The notes: generated by a model not told the origin, from the sequence alone. A DNA stretch of 64,000 nt from Dryomyza anilis (GCA_951804985.1 OX638132.1:16287529-16351528); one strand, 5' to 3'; shown: positions 11,051-23,437, counted from the stretch's first letter. Made by a program: numbers and translations.

Positions 11051-11402
11051 AATAATAATAGTTTGGCACTACAGTTCCATAAGAACTTAGGCACAGCTCT
11101 CTCACCATTTTGAGCTGTGCGTGTTATATTTGTACTCAAAGTGGTGGGACCTACAGTTTATTGCCGAATCCGAACGGCGGGTGAGAGCTTTTCATAGGCA
11201 ATGTTTTTACTCTCGGAGGTTTGCCATTTACTGACGAGAGGTAGCGCGGTATAGAAAAATGATTCTATGAAAAGATGTTGTTAGCCCCAGTCCATAGAAA
11301 AATGATTCTATGAAAAGATGTTGTTAGCCCCAGTCCAGGCTTGAACCGGGGACCTTGCGGCTCGCAGTCCAACGCCCTAACCACTGAGCTACCGCGGCTA
11401 CC
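11051..11402 (-). mobile_element. SINE-A, full length, with tRNA-like head and 9-bp target duplication
   Basis: Flanked by GTGCCAATA at 11042-11050 and 11403-11411. Read on the minus strand it starts GGTAGCCGCGGTAGCTCAGT (A-box-like TAGCTCAGTGG), then a tRNA-like arm and GGTTCAAGCC (B-box-like) at about 11337-11346, a roughly 240-bp body and an (ATT)n tail. A 43-bp tandem duplication (11251-11293, 11294-11336) lengthens this copy to 352 bp; without it the length is 309 bp, close to the 311 bp at 15630-15940. Confidence 0.85.
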
Positions 11403-11411
11403 GTGCCAATA

Positions 11412-11967
11412 TTTTGTGTTTATATTTTAAAAAATTATCTTTTGATTTATATATGGTTAGTGCTGTATAAAACAATCGATAACACAGAAAATATAACAAC
11501 TGATTGATAGTAAACCAGTTTTTGAAATCTCAGCTGTGCTATTCAGGAATCTTCGTGAACCACAGCATCTGCAAGTCTCGTTTGATCCACGCATTGACCT
11601 TTGAAATCTTTCGCTAACAGTCATATTGAAGATTCTGGTAGAGATAGGAGGCCATATTATAATAGTCATATAGATCCATTGTGTTCAATTTTCAAAGGTT
11701 CGTTTATTGGTCCAATAATCATAGATTCTCTTCATTGATTTTACCCTAAACGTCTGACAGACATTAGGAAATTGAAATTGAATTTTCGTATATTAGGTGT
11801 TCAATTACAACTCTTACAGTACTTATTTCGGTGTTTTTCCCGATATTTTAACAATGACTAATAACTCTATACCAGTATTCTTTTCTGTTATACGAATCAA
11901 TTTGATTTTCTAGAAAATCATTAATTGTTTTCTTTTTTTTTAATTAGAAACTCTATGATTGCCAGCT
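11412..11967. other. intergenic spacer
   Basis: No gene or repeat family recognised; short open frame at 11457-11669 lacks any domain signature. Confidence 0.3.
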
Positions 11968-11975
11968 ATTGCAAT

Positions 11976-12822
11976 TAGAGATGGGCGCGTGCCTGTTTTT
12001 GATGACACGGACACGCACGGGCACGCCGATAAGTGACACGCACGAGCACCAGCCCGATGAGTAAAATTACGGGCACTCACGAGAAGCACGGTAAAACACA
12101 AGATTTTAAAAGACACGAGGAAACACGGAAAAACAAGACAAAACACGGAAATACACGAAAAAAGCACCGAAAAAACAAGAAAACGTGAAAAATAATACCG
12201 AAACCGTTTAGATTTTTGGAACCAGAATCGTTATTAAAAATGTGTTGAACGGGAACTGGAATCGAAACATATATATTTATTTCTGGTTGAAATCGAAACC
12301 GCTATTTTAAAAATAACGGAAGCAGAACCGGAACAGATATTATAGTCCCTGTCAGGGAACGCAAAGTACCGGAATCGGAACCGTTATAAAAAATGTATGG
12401 TACCGGAATCGAAACCCATTTTATTTATTGGTTGAAAGCGGAATCGAAACCGGAACCTCAATTTAAAAAATCTAGGAACCCGAACCGGATCCGATATTCC
12501 AATAGGTTTAAGTCCCTGTAATAAATAATTCAAAAATTAAGTTTGATACTGTTTTATTCTCTTAAATCCATAAGTAAAACTAAAACAACAGATTTTTAAG
12601 AAAAGGCTAAAATACCACGAAATTTTTGTTTTCTGAAGCTGAAAGGGTTTTTTTTTAAATTGGGGTAGAAACTATAAAAAAAATCTTTAATGGGCGCGTG
12701 CCTGATTTTGGAGACACGGACACGCACGGGCACGACAGCAACTAGCACGCACGGAGATTTGCACGCACGAACTCAGATTTTCGGGCGTGACACGAAAAAA
12801 GCACGGCACGCGCCCATCTCTA
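11976..12822. mobile_element. non-autonomous hAT-type element with 8-bp target duplication
   Basis: Begins TAGAGATGGGCGCGTGCC and ends with its exact reverse complement GGCACGCGCCCATCTCTA. ATTGCAAT flanks it at 11968-11975 and 12823-12830. An 8-bp duplication with a TAGAGATGGG terminus fits hAT elements. The interior holds degenerate ACACGG/CGTGT and CCGGAATCGGAACC repeats and a second terminus-like segment near 12690 (GGGCGCGTGCCTG). No transposase. 847 bp. Confidence 0.85.
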
Positions 12823-12830
12823 ATTGCAAT

Positions 12831-13635
12831 ATAATTCAATCTCACCTACCTCCTTTATATCCTGTGAGTAAACTTTCACGTTTTCAGCAAATTTAATTAG
12901 CAAAAGTGCAACTTTTATTATGGCATCGACCACTTTGCGCACTCCATTACAAACGCCATATGCAATAGAAAAGTGACGACAGGTTGGGTGGCTGACACAG
13001 ACCAATAGGTTATTGCTTTGTTCTGACACTTTCTTCATTGTCTCGATACTACTTGGCCGTTCAAGTTTTCACTACAGTCTACTACGTAATACATGTTGTT
13101 CTGAAATGACTTTGATTTCGCAAAACACCCTTTGTAACGAGGTGCGGAAAAGTGGGCCATGACATGGTCCCGTTACGAGGTGCCGCCATTGAGAGTCAGT
13201 GCTCGTAATAAACTGACAAATAGGCGACCGACTTTATTGAGACATTATTGAATTGATGTCAAGACTTTGAGGGTGTAGTAAAAGTTGCGAAAACATTGCC
13301 ATTACCAAACAAAAACCGTATAATGATGACTAACAAAAGAGGGTTAATAGTTGACGAAAACATATAATTTTATATGTAAAACTTTTATTACTATTCAATA
13401 TAACAATTTTAGTAGCAACAGGGAGGGAACAACACTTCTAAAACTAGAGAGGAATTCGGTTCGAATGAAAAATAACAGAATTTCACTAATATTAATAAAT
13501 CGCTACTTAAATTCTAGAATTTATAATCTGAATATTAAGAAAGCAAATTACTTAGTTTTCTAAAATGTAAACAAGATGTATTCTTCTGGATTTTAAGAAG
13601 TTCATTGATTGATTAGTAAAATCAAAAAGAACACG
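12831..13635. other. intergenic, no supported gene
   Basis: Unique-looking DNA around 12830-13330, AT-rich after that. No repeat matches found. Confidence 0.3.
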
Positions 13636-13639
13636 CAAA

Positions 13640-13770
13640 ATGTTTTATAAAACGTACAAATGCTATCTCTAAAGTAGGAATACTTTCGTAAAATGTATGA
13701 TTTTATTCGTAAAAAGGTACACAAATATTCAATAAATTACGAATCTTCGAGATTTTATTTTAAGTGTAAG
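13640..13770. mobile_element. TTCGTA-type MITE, 3' fragment
   Basis: Contains ACTTTCGTAAAATGTATGA, TTCGTAAAAAGGTACACAAA and ends TTTATTTTAAGTGTAAG, matching the right parts of 19083-19932 and 21011-21984. Confidence 0.6.
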
Positions 13771-14429
13771 ACATTAACCTCTGCATTATCAATAATAATT
13801 GCACGTAATTACTTTGTTGATAACTAAGTGGAAATGTTTCTTATAATCCAAAGATAGAATGCAGTAGATCACTCCGTATGTGATTGATTGATGCTGGATT
13901 TTAGAAGTTTTTTTCCCTCCGTGTATAATGAAGTATAATACTATTATAATGCAAATAAAGTAAATAATCTTTTATAATGAAATACTTTATGAACAGTCAG
14001 AATCTATAATTATATTCTTTTTAAAGATGTTTTGATTATATAGTTAATAGAAAACAACCTCCAAATGTTGATAAATTTTCTATTTCTATTTTACTTTTAA
14101 GAGATTCATATCCCAGATATTCTGATTTTTCAAAATATTATGTAGACATTGGTCTCCAAAATGTTCATATACGATGCCAAACACCAATAAAGAATGGAAA
14201 TGTCATTGTGAACGAATATATTAGGGAGCACTTCTGATACATTTTGTTGGGATAATTAGAATTTGAAATGTCGATTTGTGAATGGCAAAAATTGTATTTT
14301 AAGCTATCTCTAAAAAAAATATTTGACGATTATTTTTGAATTTTATGAAATCTAAAAATAGTTTGAAAATTGAATTGTTTAGTCTATATAATATTGTTTA
14401 GTCTAATTAATAAAAAAAGAAATTAACTA
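13771..14429. other. AT-rich spacer
   Basis: No gene or repeat family recognised. Confidence 0.3.
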
Positions 14430-15309
14430 CACAGAAAAAAAATTATCCAATATGATGAATTTATTCATAAATGTTATGAATTTTTTCATCCACTACCAGA
14501 TTCATCATATTGATATTTCCGTTCATTAAATGACATATTAATGATTGCGTTCATTATATATATGAACCAAATATTCCAAACAATGAATTTGAATTGTCAT
14601 ATTGATGAATTTGTTCATAATAATTTTTCAAAAAAAAATTAATAAAATAATTGGAAAAAAAAGTGTTGTAAAAATTTAATTTAAAAAATAACAGTAACAA
14701 ATTTTAAAAAAATTACCGAAAAAATGGTACGGACAAAAAAAAAATTCCGAAAAAAAAATCCCGAAAAAAAATATTCTCCGAAAAAAAATCCCAAAAAAAA
14801 AATTCTCAGAAATTTTTAACATAATAATTTTTCGAAAAAAAATCGTTTTTTTTTTAAATATATTTTTTTTAAATATAACTTTTTATTAATAAAAAGTTGT
14901 AATTATAAATAAATATATTATAAAACATTTTACTAATTTATGCATGTCGAGCAAGCATTATATAAGAAATAACATACAAGAACTACTTAAAAACTGAAAA
15001 GTACGGCAAAAAATGAACGAAAAAAAAATGTTTTGATAGAAATTTGGTTTAATGAACAGGATTCTTCAATACGAGGTACATATATGTTGTATTTTATGTA
15101 TTTGTTCTTTAATATGATGTAACGTATTCTTCACATACAGTTCATCATATTGAAGAACACTTTTTCGACAGTTACCAAGTGTTCCTCATATTTATGATAG
15201 CATTCATAACATTGATGGCGTTAGTTATTAATATTATGAATGGTTCTTCAATACAATGAATCATGGTTTGAAGAACGGAATTCATCAATTTGATGCATTT
15301 TTGTCTGTG
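14430..15309. mobile_element. inverted-repeat element with CACAGA termini and ATGATGAATT repeats
   Basis: Left end CACAGAAAAAAAATTATCC, with ATATGATGAATT; right end ATTCATCAATTTGATGCATT then TGTCTGTG. TTCATCATATTGA and its complement recur throughout. The centre (14700-14860) is a run of TCCGAAAAAAAA-type units. No coding content. Confidence 0.5.
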
Positions 15310-15575
15310 TTGATATTTATAACGACAAAATAGCTAACTTGTTTTAGATAGGTTGGATTTTATCGAAAACATTACCATTTTCGTATCATTCCAGATTATT
15401 CAAAGTTTTTGGAACAATCAGTTTCGTTATACCGCTTCCATCATAAAATTTCGTTTCCGATTTCAATTTATATAGTACCCGTATGTCCCTGACTTACGCT
15501 GACTTACGCACTGTCTACACTACCTATATACGGCCTAAAATGGAATTCAATTCACACATTTAGGCAGGGGCCTGA

Positions 15576-16352
15576 AAATCCTCCTTGGAGTTCCTGGACC
15601 GAATCCAACAACGTGCAATATATTTAATAATAATAATAATAGTTTGGCGCTACAGTCCTGTATAGAACTTCGACCGAGCTCTCTCACCATTTTGAGCTGT
15701 GCGTGTTATATTTGTACTCAAAGTGGTGGGACCCACAGTTTATTGCCGAATCCGAACGGTGGGTGAGAGCTTTTCATAGGTAATAGTTTTACTCTCGTAA
15801 GTTTGCCATTTACTGGCAAGAGGTAGCGCGGTATAGAAAAATGTTTCTATGAAAAGATGTTGTTAGCCCCCGTCCAGGCTTGAACCGGGGACCTTTCGGC
15901 TCGCAGTCCAACGCACTAACCACTGAGCTACCGCGGCTACTAGGGGATGAAAATATTTCATCGTCTATTGGTTCTCTTGAGCACCGAAGGACCGTTGGGT
16001 GTGTAAGCCTGTTTTATAGGTATTACTATAGTGAGTGTTCGAGGGAAATACATGGCCTGATTCCACGAGGACGTGTGTTCTCTCGTTCTACTCGGGCGTC
16101 AATCCAAGCCCACCCCTTTGTTGTCCACTCGGCTCTCAACAGAACCACGCATTAGAGAGAGAATTCGTTCTTCAGTCGCACGATACGTTTGTGGAACAAT
16201 CTCCCTGCATCCATTTTTACCGACATTCACCGACACTACTCTATCTTTCCCCCCTCCTTTTAACCTATCATCCCTTCTTACGATCAACTCTGTGCTTTAC
16301 ATGAATAGGGGGCATCCCCTGAGCGTTGGTTAATTTGTAAAAAAAAAAAAAA
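15576..16352 (+). pseudogene. LINE 3' end interrupted by SINE-A
   Basis: Before the SINE: SLEFLDRIQQRAIYLI. After it: GDENISSSIGSLEHRRTVG, then LFYRYYYSECSREI, FSRSTRASIQAHPFVV and NRTTH, with a stop at about 16153 and frame changes afterwards up to GHPLSVG and a stop near 16333. A poly-A run (16338-16352) marks the 3' end. This is the C-terminus of a jockey/CR1-like ORF2. The 5' truncation lies close to that of the copy at 5868. Confidence 0.8.
15630..15940 (-). mobile_element. SINE-A, full length, nested in a LINE
   Basis: 311 bp on the minus strand from the GTAGCCGCGGTAGCTCAGTG head (15940) to an (ATT)n tail (15630). B-box-like GGTTCAAGCC lies at about 15875-15884. The empty target is present at 5868-5996. 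No clear long target duplication: only TA is shared. Confidence 0.85.
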
Positions 16353-18061
16353 TTACGATCTTGTCTTGTCTATGTGAGGCTTCTGCCGCCACTCCTAACC
16401 TAAATATAGACGGAATTACATCTGGTTTAAACTACGTTTAATTTTAAATTGTGACTGAAAAACTGAACCTTAATGATTTATTCTAAATCTTAAATATCTT
16501 CATAATCTTTCATGCTATTCAGTGGTCGTACAAAATACAATAACCAACTAGGACATCATTAAGTATTTAAATAAAAACGTTAATCTTCAAACTTTAATTA
16601 CGTATTCAATTTTTCTTAATACGCATTAAAACATTTTTGGAATTTTTGTGACCATACTCAACAAAATTGCCGACTTTCACACAAGTGATTCAAACGTTTG
16701 CCGGTGCGTCAGCAATGACGCCAACTTCTGGTCATCAGCAAAATCTTTTGACTGCAACCTACTTAATGATGATTCCGGAGAAAACGACCTGCCGGTGGTC
16801 CCACTGATCATTGGCCGCGCGCATAAGGCACCGGCGCTGCACAACCGCAATAACCAACCAAACAACCGAGTATTGCGTATTTTAATATCTCGACGGATTT
16901 TTATGAGAATTTTGAAATGTTTATTAAACTGTTGCTGTTTAATGATCACCAGCAACCACAACACAACACAACAGCAGCAGGAGCAGCAACAACAGCAGCA
17001 CCAAGCCAACAGAAGCACCAAACATTCATAGTCAAATCTTTAGATACACAGATCAGCTCAATAAAATGCGATGGTTGCAATCATCTTGATGGCAGCGATG
17101 AAATGCCATCAATTTAGCAGTTTATGGAATGTCCACTTTTCCAAATGTTCTGCAGCAGTTTGCGAAATATTGCAACACCGCACTAAAGTTTGGAATTTTT
17201 CCAAATCCAAGTACTGATTATAAGTTTAAATGGGAAGTTTGAATACAAATAGGAGTCGAATATTGCGATGAAGTGGTGCTGCATCGCGGGTAAATTGTTG
17301 CCAACCAAGTTGTCTCTGCTGTCCGCTTATCGCTGCTGTCAAATATTCTGGCGTAGTTGCCAATTTTCATATTTTCTTTGTGGACCATTACCGTTTTTGT
17401 ATATTTTACATATCTATATAATGGCTATGGCCGGTCATATGACATGCAATGAACTATTTGCGCCATAATCTTACAGTCAAATTGCGGCTTAACAGCACTT
17501 TGAGCTGCCAGTGTTGCCAGCCTGTGACATGTAATCGACGTTTAGTCGAATGTGCGGTTTCTTTTTTGGATTTATATCAATTGATTAGGAGAAAAATGTA
17601 CAAATAAAAGATTAGAGTAAAAAAAAGACAATTTAAGTAAGTTTAATGAGGATTCCCCATGCAAATTATTATTTTTCTAATGTATTCACTCCGCCTGCTT
17701 TAACTTCATTCAATTTGAATTCGATTGAAAACAATTTTTTTTTCGATCAGAATTTATTTAAAATTTGTTCATTCCATCGGTATTCATTTCTAATTAATTT
17801 TAATCATTTCTAATAAAATCACCCATACCAAATGCCAGTCTCGAAATATCTGAATTTGGTACATTCAATTTAAATATTTAAGTCCAATAAACACAAACAA
17901 GATCTTTCTATTTTTGTCTTTAAAGTTCTATAATCAAAAATTTAAAATATGTTGAATATTTTTGATTATAGAAAAGCCTTTAAATAGTTAAGCCATTTTG
18001 CAAGATTTTCTGATTTTATTATTGAATTCACAAAAGCATGCGTGATCGATATGGTATCTTT
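16353..18061. other. intergenic, no supported gene
   Basis: Holds a less AT-rich block at 16650-17530 with a CAG/CAA tract (about 16967-17010). A 127-codon open frame at 16648-17031 ends in poly-Gln/His and has no recognised domain. It may be regulatory or an unrecognised exon; I see no proof of either. Confidence 0.35.
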
Positions 18062-18477
18062 TAGCGTATTCACGGTTTCATGGTATTGGTATGACATTGT
18101 ATGAATACGACAGTACGGCAACTAAACTGTGAGCACCACTTTTCTGCTTGTTCAAATATTTCATCAAATAAATATAGCCGATTCTTATAAATTTGGGTTT
18201 TTTTTTTCAAAATATCATAAATATTCCTCGATTTGAAAAGAAAGACAAATAAATGAGCATTTTATGTGCACTTTTTAATATTCAATTTTACAATTTTTCT
18301 TTCTTACACAAAATACGACAACAAAAAACATGTATCAGGGCTACTCTTAAATACAACACTGGTATTTCATTTTTATAAGGGATGCAACAACAAATTGACG
18401 TTTTTGTTTTATTGTGTCGTATATATACTACATGGTACGAATACCATACTAAAATACGACGAACTGTGAATACACTA
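18062..18477. mobile_element. MITE with TAGCGTATTCAC termini, copy 1
   Basis: Left TAGCGTATTCACGGTTT, right GAACTGTGAATACACTA. Shared interior with 58835-59280: ACGACAGTACGGCA, GTGAGCACCACTTTT, TTGTGTCGTATATATA, GGTACGAATACCATACTAAA. It carries the uninterrupted site at about 18330-18345. Confidence 0.75.
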
Positions 18478-19082
18478 ATTATGTTGTGTATTCGTAGTAT
18501 TTCAAAGGATATAGGACATAAAACTATTATTGAACAACGTCCTGAGTCAATTTAGCGATGTCCGCTAAGTTGGTAAGTCTGAAAAACCAGAGAAGCAAGA
18601 ACTAGGAAACTCAGAAGTTAGGTTTCTTGTATACTTATGCTTCCGAGTATTGAAAATAAGCTATATCGGTTGATTTTGACCATCATGATCTTGTGGCCTT
18701 GTAAATATAGCTCAAAATCGCCACGATCATTTCATTTCACCGTCCGAATTTTTAAACATAACCTTTTCTTTTATGGTAAATATATATAATATTCTTTCAC
18801 TATTACAAGTTTGGAATTATTTTTAGAATTCGTAAGCCCAGGTGACTTTTATAATTTTTAATTTTTGTTATTTTCTTTTCTCTGTTTCTTTCTTCAAAAT
18901 GTCTCCAAATCAAAATTTACCGTGTGACCTAACCTATCTGTCTAGATTTATTTTTCATTATCCTTGATAAATAAAATTTCAAAAATAATTTACGATTGAA
19001 TTAGTAAAAACTGCAAGACCGACAAAATTTAGTTTAGTTAGCAATTTAGTTAAACTCGCACACACCTTAAATAAAATTTAAA
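18478..19082. other. AT-rich spacer
   Basis: No gene or repeat recognised. Confidence 0.3.
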
Positions 19083-19932
19083 ATTTTTAACTTATACTCA
19101 AAATAATTTCTATGATATTTTACGAAATATTTTGTAGTAATTTTTAATTTCGTAATATACACGAATAATTCGTAGAACACACGAAACATTTGTAATTTCT
19201 ATTTTTTTTTTTTAATTTTTTCGAACGATTCGTATATATACGAATCAATATTCATAAAATTAAAACTTTCGAAATTTTCGCTATATTATTTTCTAACACA
19301 TTTTTTTAACGAAAGAATAACATATTTTACGAAGGAGCTTTGCATTTTACGAACAAATTACTTAACTTTCGTATATTATGAGGCTATGTGTAGAATTTTA
19401 CGAAATATTTTATTTTAATTAGCATCGCGGTCGCAAGCAGATAGTTATAAAATAAAAACAGTTTAAAAATGTGTTCAGTTTGAGTTTTGTTTGTGTCAAA
19501 AGTGCAAAAGTATAAAATAGGTGCATAAAATTTCATATTTTTATGAATAAATCGTAATTTTTATAGTAAGTTTTCTTTTAAATGAAGTATTCGTGAATTT
19601 TACAAATGCTTCATAAAATGTTTCATATGTTTCATAAAATGTACGAACGCTATCGTCAAAAGTATGAATACTTTCGTAAAAGGTATGAATATATTCGTAA
19701 ACAGGTACATAAATATTAAATAAATTACGAATCTTTCGTATTATGTCCGAAAGGCTTTCTATGTATGAATAGTTTCGTAAAATAAACAATTAATATTCGT
19801 AATTTTCTCATTAATTTACGAAAGTTCTTTCGTGTATTTCACGAAATATTTCGTGGATAAATTTCACGAATTTTTTCGTAAAATACACAAACGATTTTGT
19901 GTATTTTAAGCAGATTGTATTTCGAAAGTATA
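19083..19932. mobile_element. TTCGTA-type MITE, copy 1
   Basis: From ACTCAAAATAATTTCTATGA to TTAAGCAGATTGTATTTCG. Dense TTTACGAAA/TTTCGTAAA words in both orientations. Direct-orientation relative of 21011-21984. Confidence 0.7.
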
Positions 19933-20699
19933 ATTCTATAAATATTTCTACGAGTTCATCACATAAAACGAATATTATTTAGTTCCTTAAGGAATAATGA
20001 TGACCAATTGGCATCGATTTGTGTCACAACAACGTTGCCATATTTTGCATTAAAAGACATTTAAAAAAAAACAGTATTTTTAAGGAAGTTTTACCGCTAA
20101 ACAGCAAGTTAAATGTGCGCCATGCTGCCTACCGCTGTCATCGCATGGATGCGCTAACTACTTTTATGGCAATGCCAATGAAATAATGAGGTGTCAGGTG
20201 ATGTGCACGCGGCGGCGCACATGTCCGGCACACCATTTATGATGGCAACACCGAACGAGCTCCATACAAAGTAAGTGTGTCAACGAGATGTGCACCTTGG
20301 CATGAAGGCCCTTAATTAACCTCAAAACAATGGATATGAATAGGGTACAGTGAAATGGCGAAGCTTTATTGCGCAAATGTTGACCAGATTTTGTGAGTTA
20401 TTTTGCATACGTCTTGAACATGAAAATGGGTTCAAATCTTTGCTACTGCTGTAGTTGTCATTGCAATTTTTTCTTTGCATGTTTTTTTTTTGTGTGGCAA
20501 CATTTTCACAGTAACTGTTTGTTGCTGATATTTTTACCTATGGTTGCTACTGCGCGCTCAACTAAGCAGAAATGTCGCCAATGTTTTCAATTCAAATGTC
20601 AATCAATATGAGTAGAATCCGGCAGTCAATACTTTGGCGGCAACTTAACATTTATGCAAATGATTTGTTTGTTCGGCAACACTTTGCCGTTTAAGGTGA
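19933..20699. other. intergenic, no supported gene
   Basis: Less AT-rich stretch 20100-20690 with no domain-bearing open frame and no repeat match. Confidence 0.3.
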
Positions 20700-20876
20700 C
20701 CAGTAGCGCAATTCTGTAACTTGTTAACGACAAATATCGAAATCGTTAACTAACAAAAATTGTGGCATGCATAAGCGATCGTCATGAGAAAATGTAAATT
20801 TTAACGATATTTGTCGTTAAAAATAGTTAGCGATATCGATTTTTGTCGTTAATAATTTACAGAATCGTCCTGCTGG
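20700..20876. mobile_element. short MITE with CCAG termini
   Basis: 177 bp. Left CCAGTAGCGCAATTCTGTAA, right TTTACAGAATCGTCCTGCTGG. The inverted arms run inward through TTAACGACAAATATCG and CGATTTTTGTCGTTAA. Confidence 0.65.
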
Positions 20877-21010
20877 TGGATGACTTGACAACATTTTTAA
20901 TCTGATGAATTTTGTTTTTATTTTTATTTTTTATACAATTTAAATTCTATGGACATTAGGATGGTCTAAAAAACAAGAATTCGAAATAGTTTTCAATAGA
21001 CTAAATATTA

Positions 21011-21984
21011 CACTCAAAATAATTTATAGGACATTTTACGAAATATTATTTCGTAATTTAAATTTTCGTAAAATACACGAATAATTCGTAGAAACATTTG
21101 TAATTTCTATTTTTTCCCAAATTATTTTTTAAGATTGAATCGCATATATTACGAATTTTAATGACGTAAAATTAATACAACAACAATATTACGAATCTTT
21201 CGTTTAAATTACGAAACTTTCGTTAAATTATTTTCTATTACTATTATTTTTACGAAAGAATAAGATCTTTTACGAATGAGTTTTACATTTTACGAAAAAA
21301 TAACTAAACTTTCGTAAATACTAATCATTAGTAAAAACAGAAAATACAAACAGTTTTAAAAAGTGTTCTGTGTGAGTTCTGATTGTGCTAAAAGTAAAAA
21401 AGTATCAAATCAGTACATAATGTTTCATATTTTTATAAATGAATCTTCATTTTCATCGAGGGTTTTTTTAAACAAAATATTTTATTTAATTGGTGTCGCA
21501 AATAGATAGTTATAAATACAAAAAATATAAATATAAATACAAAAAAGTTTAAAATCTGTTCTGTGTCAGTTCTGTTTGTGTCAAAAGTATCATATTTCAT
21601 ACTTTTCATATTTTTATGAGTCGTCATTTTCATCGTCAGTTTTTTTAACAAAGTATTCGTGTATTTTACGAAAGATTCGTAAAATGTTTCATAAATGTGC
21701 GAATGCTATCGTCAAAAGTACGAAAAATGTACGAATGTACGAATATATCGTAAAAAGGTACACAAATATTCAAAAAATTACGAGTATTATGTACGAATGG
21801 CTTTCATAGATAAAATCTACGAATAGTTTTGTAAAATAAACAATTAATATTCGTCATTTTATTATAAATTTACAAAAGTTCTTTCGTGAATTTTACGAAA
21901 TATTTCGTGGATAAATTTCACGATTTTTTTCGTAAAATATACGAACGATTTGGTGTATTTTAAGCAGATTTTATTTTGAGTGTA
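21011..21984. mobile_element. TTCGTA-type MITE, copy 2
   Basis: Left ACACTCAAAATAATTTATAG, right TTTATTTTGAGTGT. Interior of TTACGAA/TTCGTAA words, with an internally duplicated segment around 21440-21620 (GTTCTGTGTGAGTTCTG-like). No transposase. Confidence 0.7.
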
Positions 21985-22046
21985 GACATGGGACGAAAAG
22001 TTGTCTAACGAATTATGATTTTCCTTCAGATATGGCGGTTTGGATA

Positions 22047-23409
22047 ACACTACACAACAGCCATTCTGCGCAGCAGTCAAGGTTATTTTTGTATTATGTA
22101 AAATGACGCTCTTATTCCGAAAATATGGTTTAATAATGTTTATTTGGATAGGTTTACAAAATATGGGCCAATAACTTTTAAACCGAGCTTTCATAAAGGT
22201 GGTCACATATATTTGCAAATAGTTCTCGTTCTAAATAACACATATGATCAAATGTTATATCGAATGAAAGTTAATTGAATATCGAATAAAAATTTCTGAG
22301 AACATTTTTAAATTTGTTCATTAGTTTAAGAGAACTCGAAGGGAGAACTTGAAAAAACATTTTTTTTCAAAAAAAATTTAAGAATTTATTTAAAAAAATA
22401 AAAAAAATCGAGAAAGTAAGATGATGCACAAATTTTAATTTTTCAAAATTAGTTCACACTCTTTCAAAGAAATTGAGCTATAAATGACAAAAATATATGG
22501 GTAACATTTGAGGATAAAAAAGTTATGTGAAAGCAATATAATTGAGTGCTATACAAATAGGCATAAAAATAAAAAATGTGAGCGGATCACGATTATTTTT
22601 TGAGCAACTATTGATAGATGATTGCTTGTAATTAATTTTAAATTTTATAACTTTATCTTTAATACTTAACGAGATATGTGATCCTAAAAAGTAAACATAT
22701 TTCTTAGTGGATGTAGTAGATTACGTTGACTAAATCGACCCATTTTCGAACTTTGAATTACTATTCTACCAAAATATATTGAAAATAAATTTCACATCAT
22801 TCGGAATAGCAGTTTTTAAGTTATCGTGTATAGGCGACAGACATATCTAAATCGACTTGGAAAGTGATGTAGAGTATAAACATATTATGCGATTTTTTTT
22901 AGTTAATACCCAATTGTAATGCTTTCATATGATTTTTTCTGTTCTCAAAACGTATCCATAGATTTCTTTAAAAATGTACAGGCTAATTTTGCAATATTAC
23001 AAACTGTGCATCATCTTGCTTTTTCAATTTTTCGCCATTTTTTAAATGTATTTTTTAATAAAATGTTGGTCGACAAAATTTACATTTTTCGAGTTCTTCT
23101 GTAGAGTTTTCTTCAACCAGTAAACCAATTCCAAACTATTGTAAGAAATGTTTATTGAATTTTTAATTATCTTTCATTCGATATAACAATTGAGTTTATA
23201 GGTTTTATTAATCGCGAGATATGTACAAATTTACCACAAATGACCACCTTTTTGAAAGCTCAGTACAAAAGTTATTGCCCGAAATCTCGTAAACCTATCC
23301 GTAGAAATTTTTTTAATTCATATATTCAAATTCTGCGAGTCATTTTTAATAATACAAACATAATGGAATTTACTGCGCAAACTTTTTTTCTCATTTTGTT
23401 GTGTAGTGT
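22047..23409. mobile_element. long-inverted-repeat element, copy 1
   Basis: Left ACACTACACAACAGCCATT, right TTTGTTGTGTAGTGT. Arms of about 350 bp match through GATAGGTTTAC / GTAAACCTATCC and AGGTGGTCA / TGACCACCTTT. A decayed mini-me-like core (CGACAGACATATCTAAATCG) lies at 22827. The frames in the arms have no domain. A relative lies at 57035-58560. Confidence 0.7.
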
Positions 23410-23437
23410 AATTAGACAATTTTCATATGTGCCTCAA

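Noticed and set aside
11338..11402. tRNA gene on the minus strand
   Set aside because: The anticodon arm does not fold properly, and the same head occurs at 15870-15940 joined to an identical body, so it is the SINE-A promoter head.
11940..12167. coding frame rich in Cys, Phe and Ser
   Set aside because: Lies inside the hAT-type element and follows its CGTGT repeats; the same artefact occurs at 3385-3639.
16648..17031. 127-codon Gln-rich protein
   Set aside because: Depends on a CAG/CAA tract; the opposite strand is equally open (16677-17021).
21862..22218. 118-codon frame on the minus strand
   Set aside because: It spans the end of one MITE and the arm of another inverted-repeat element; relatives do not keep the frame.
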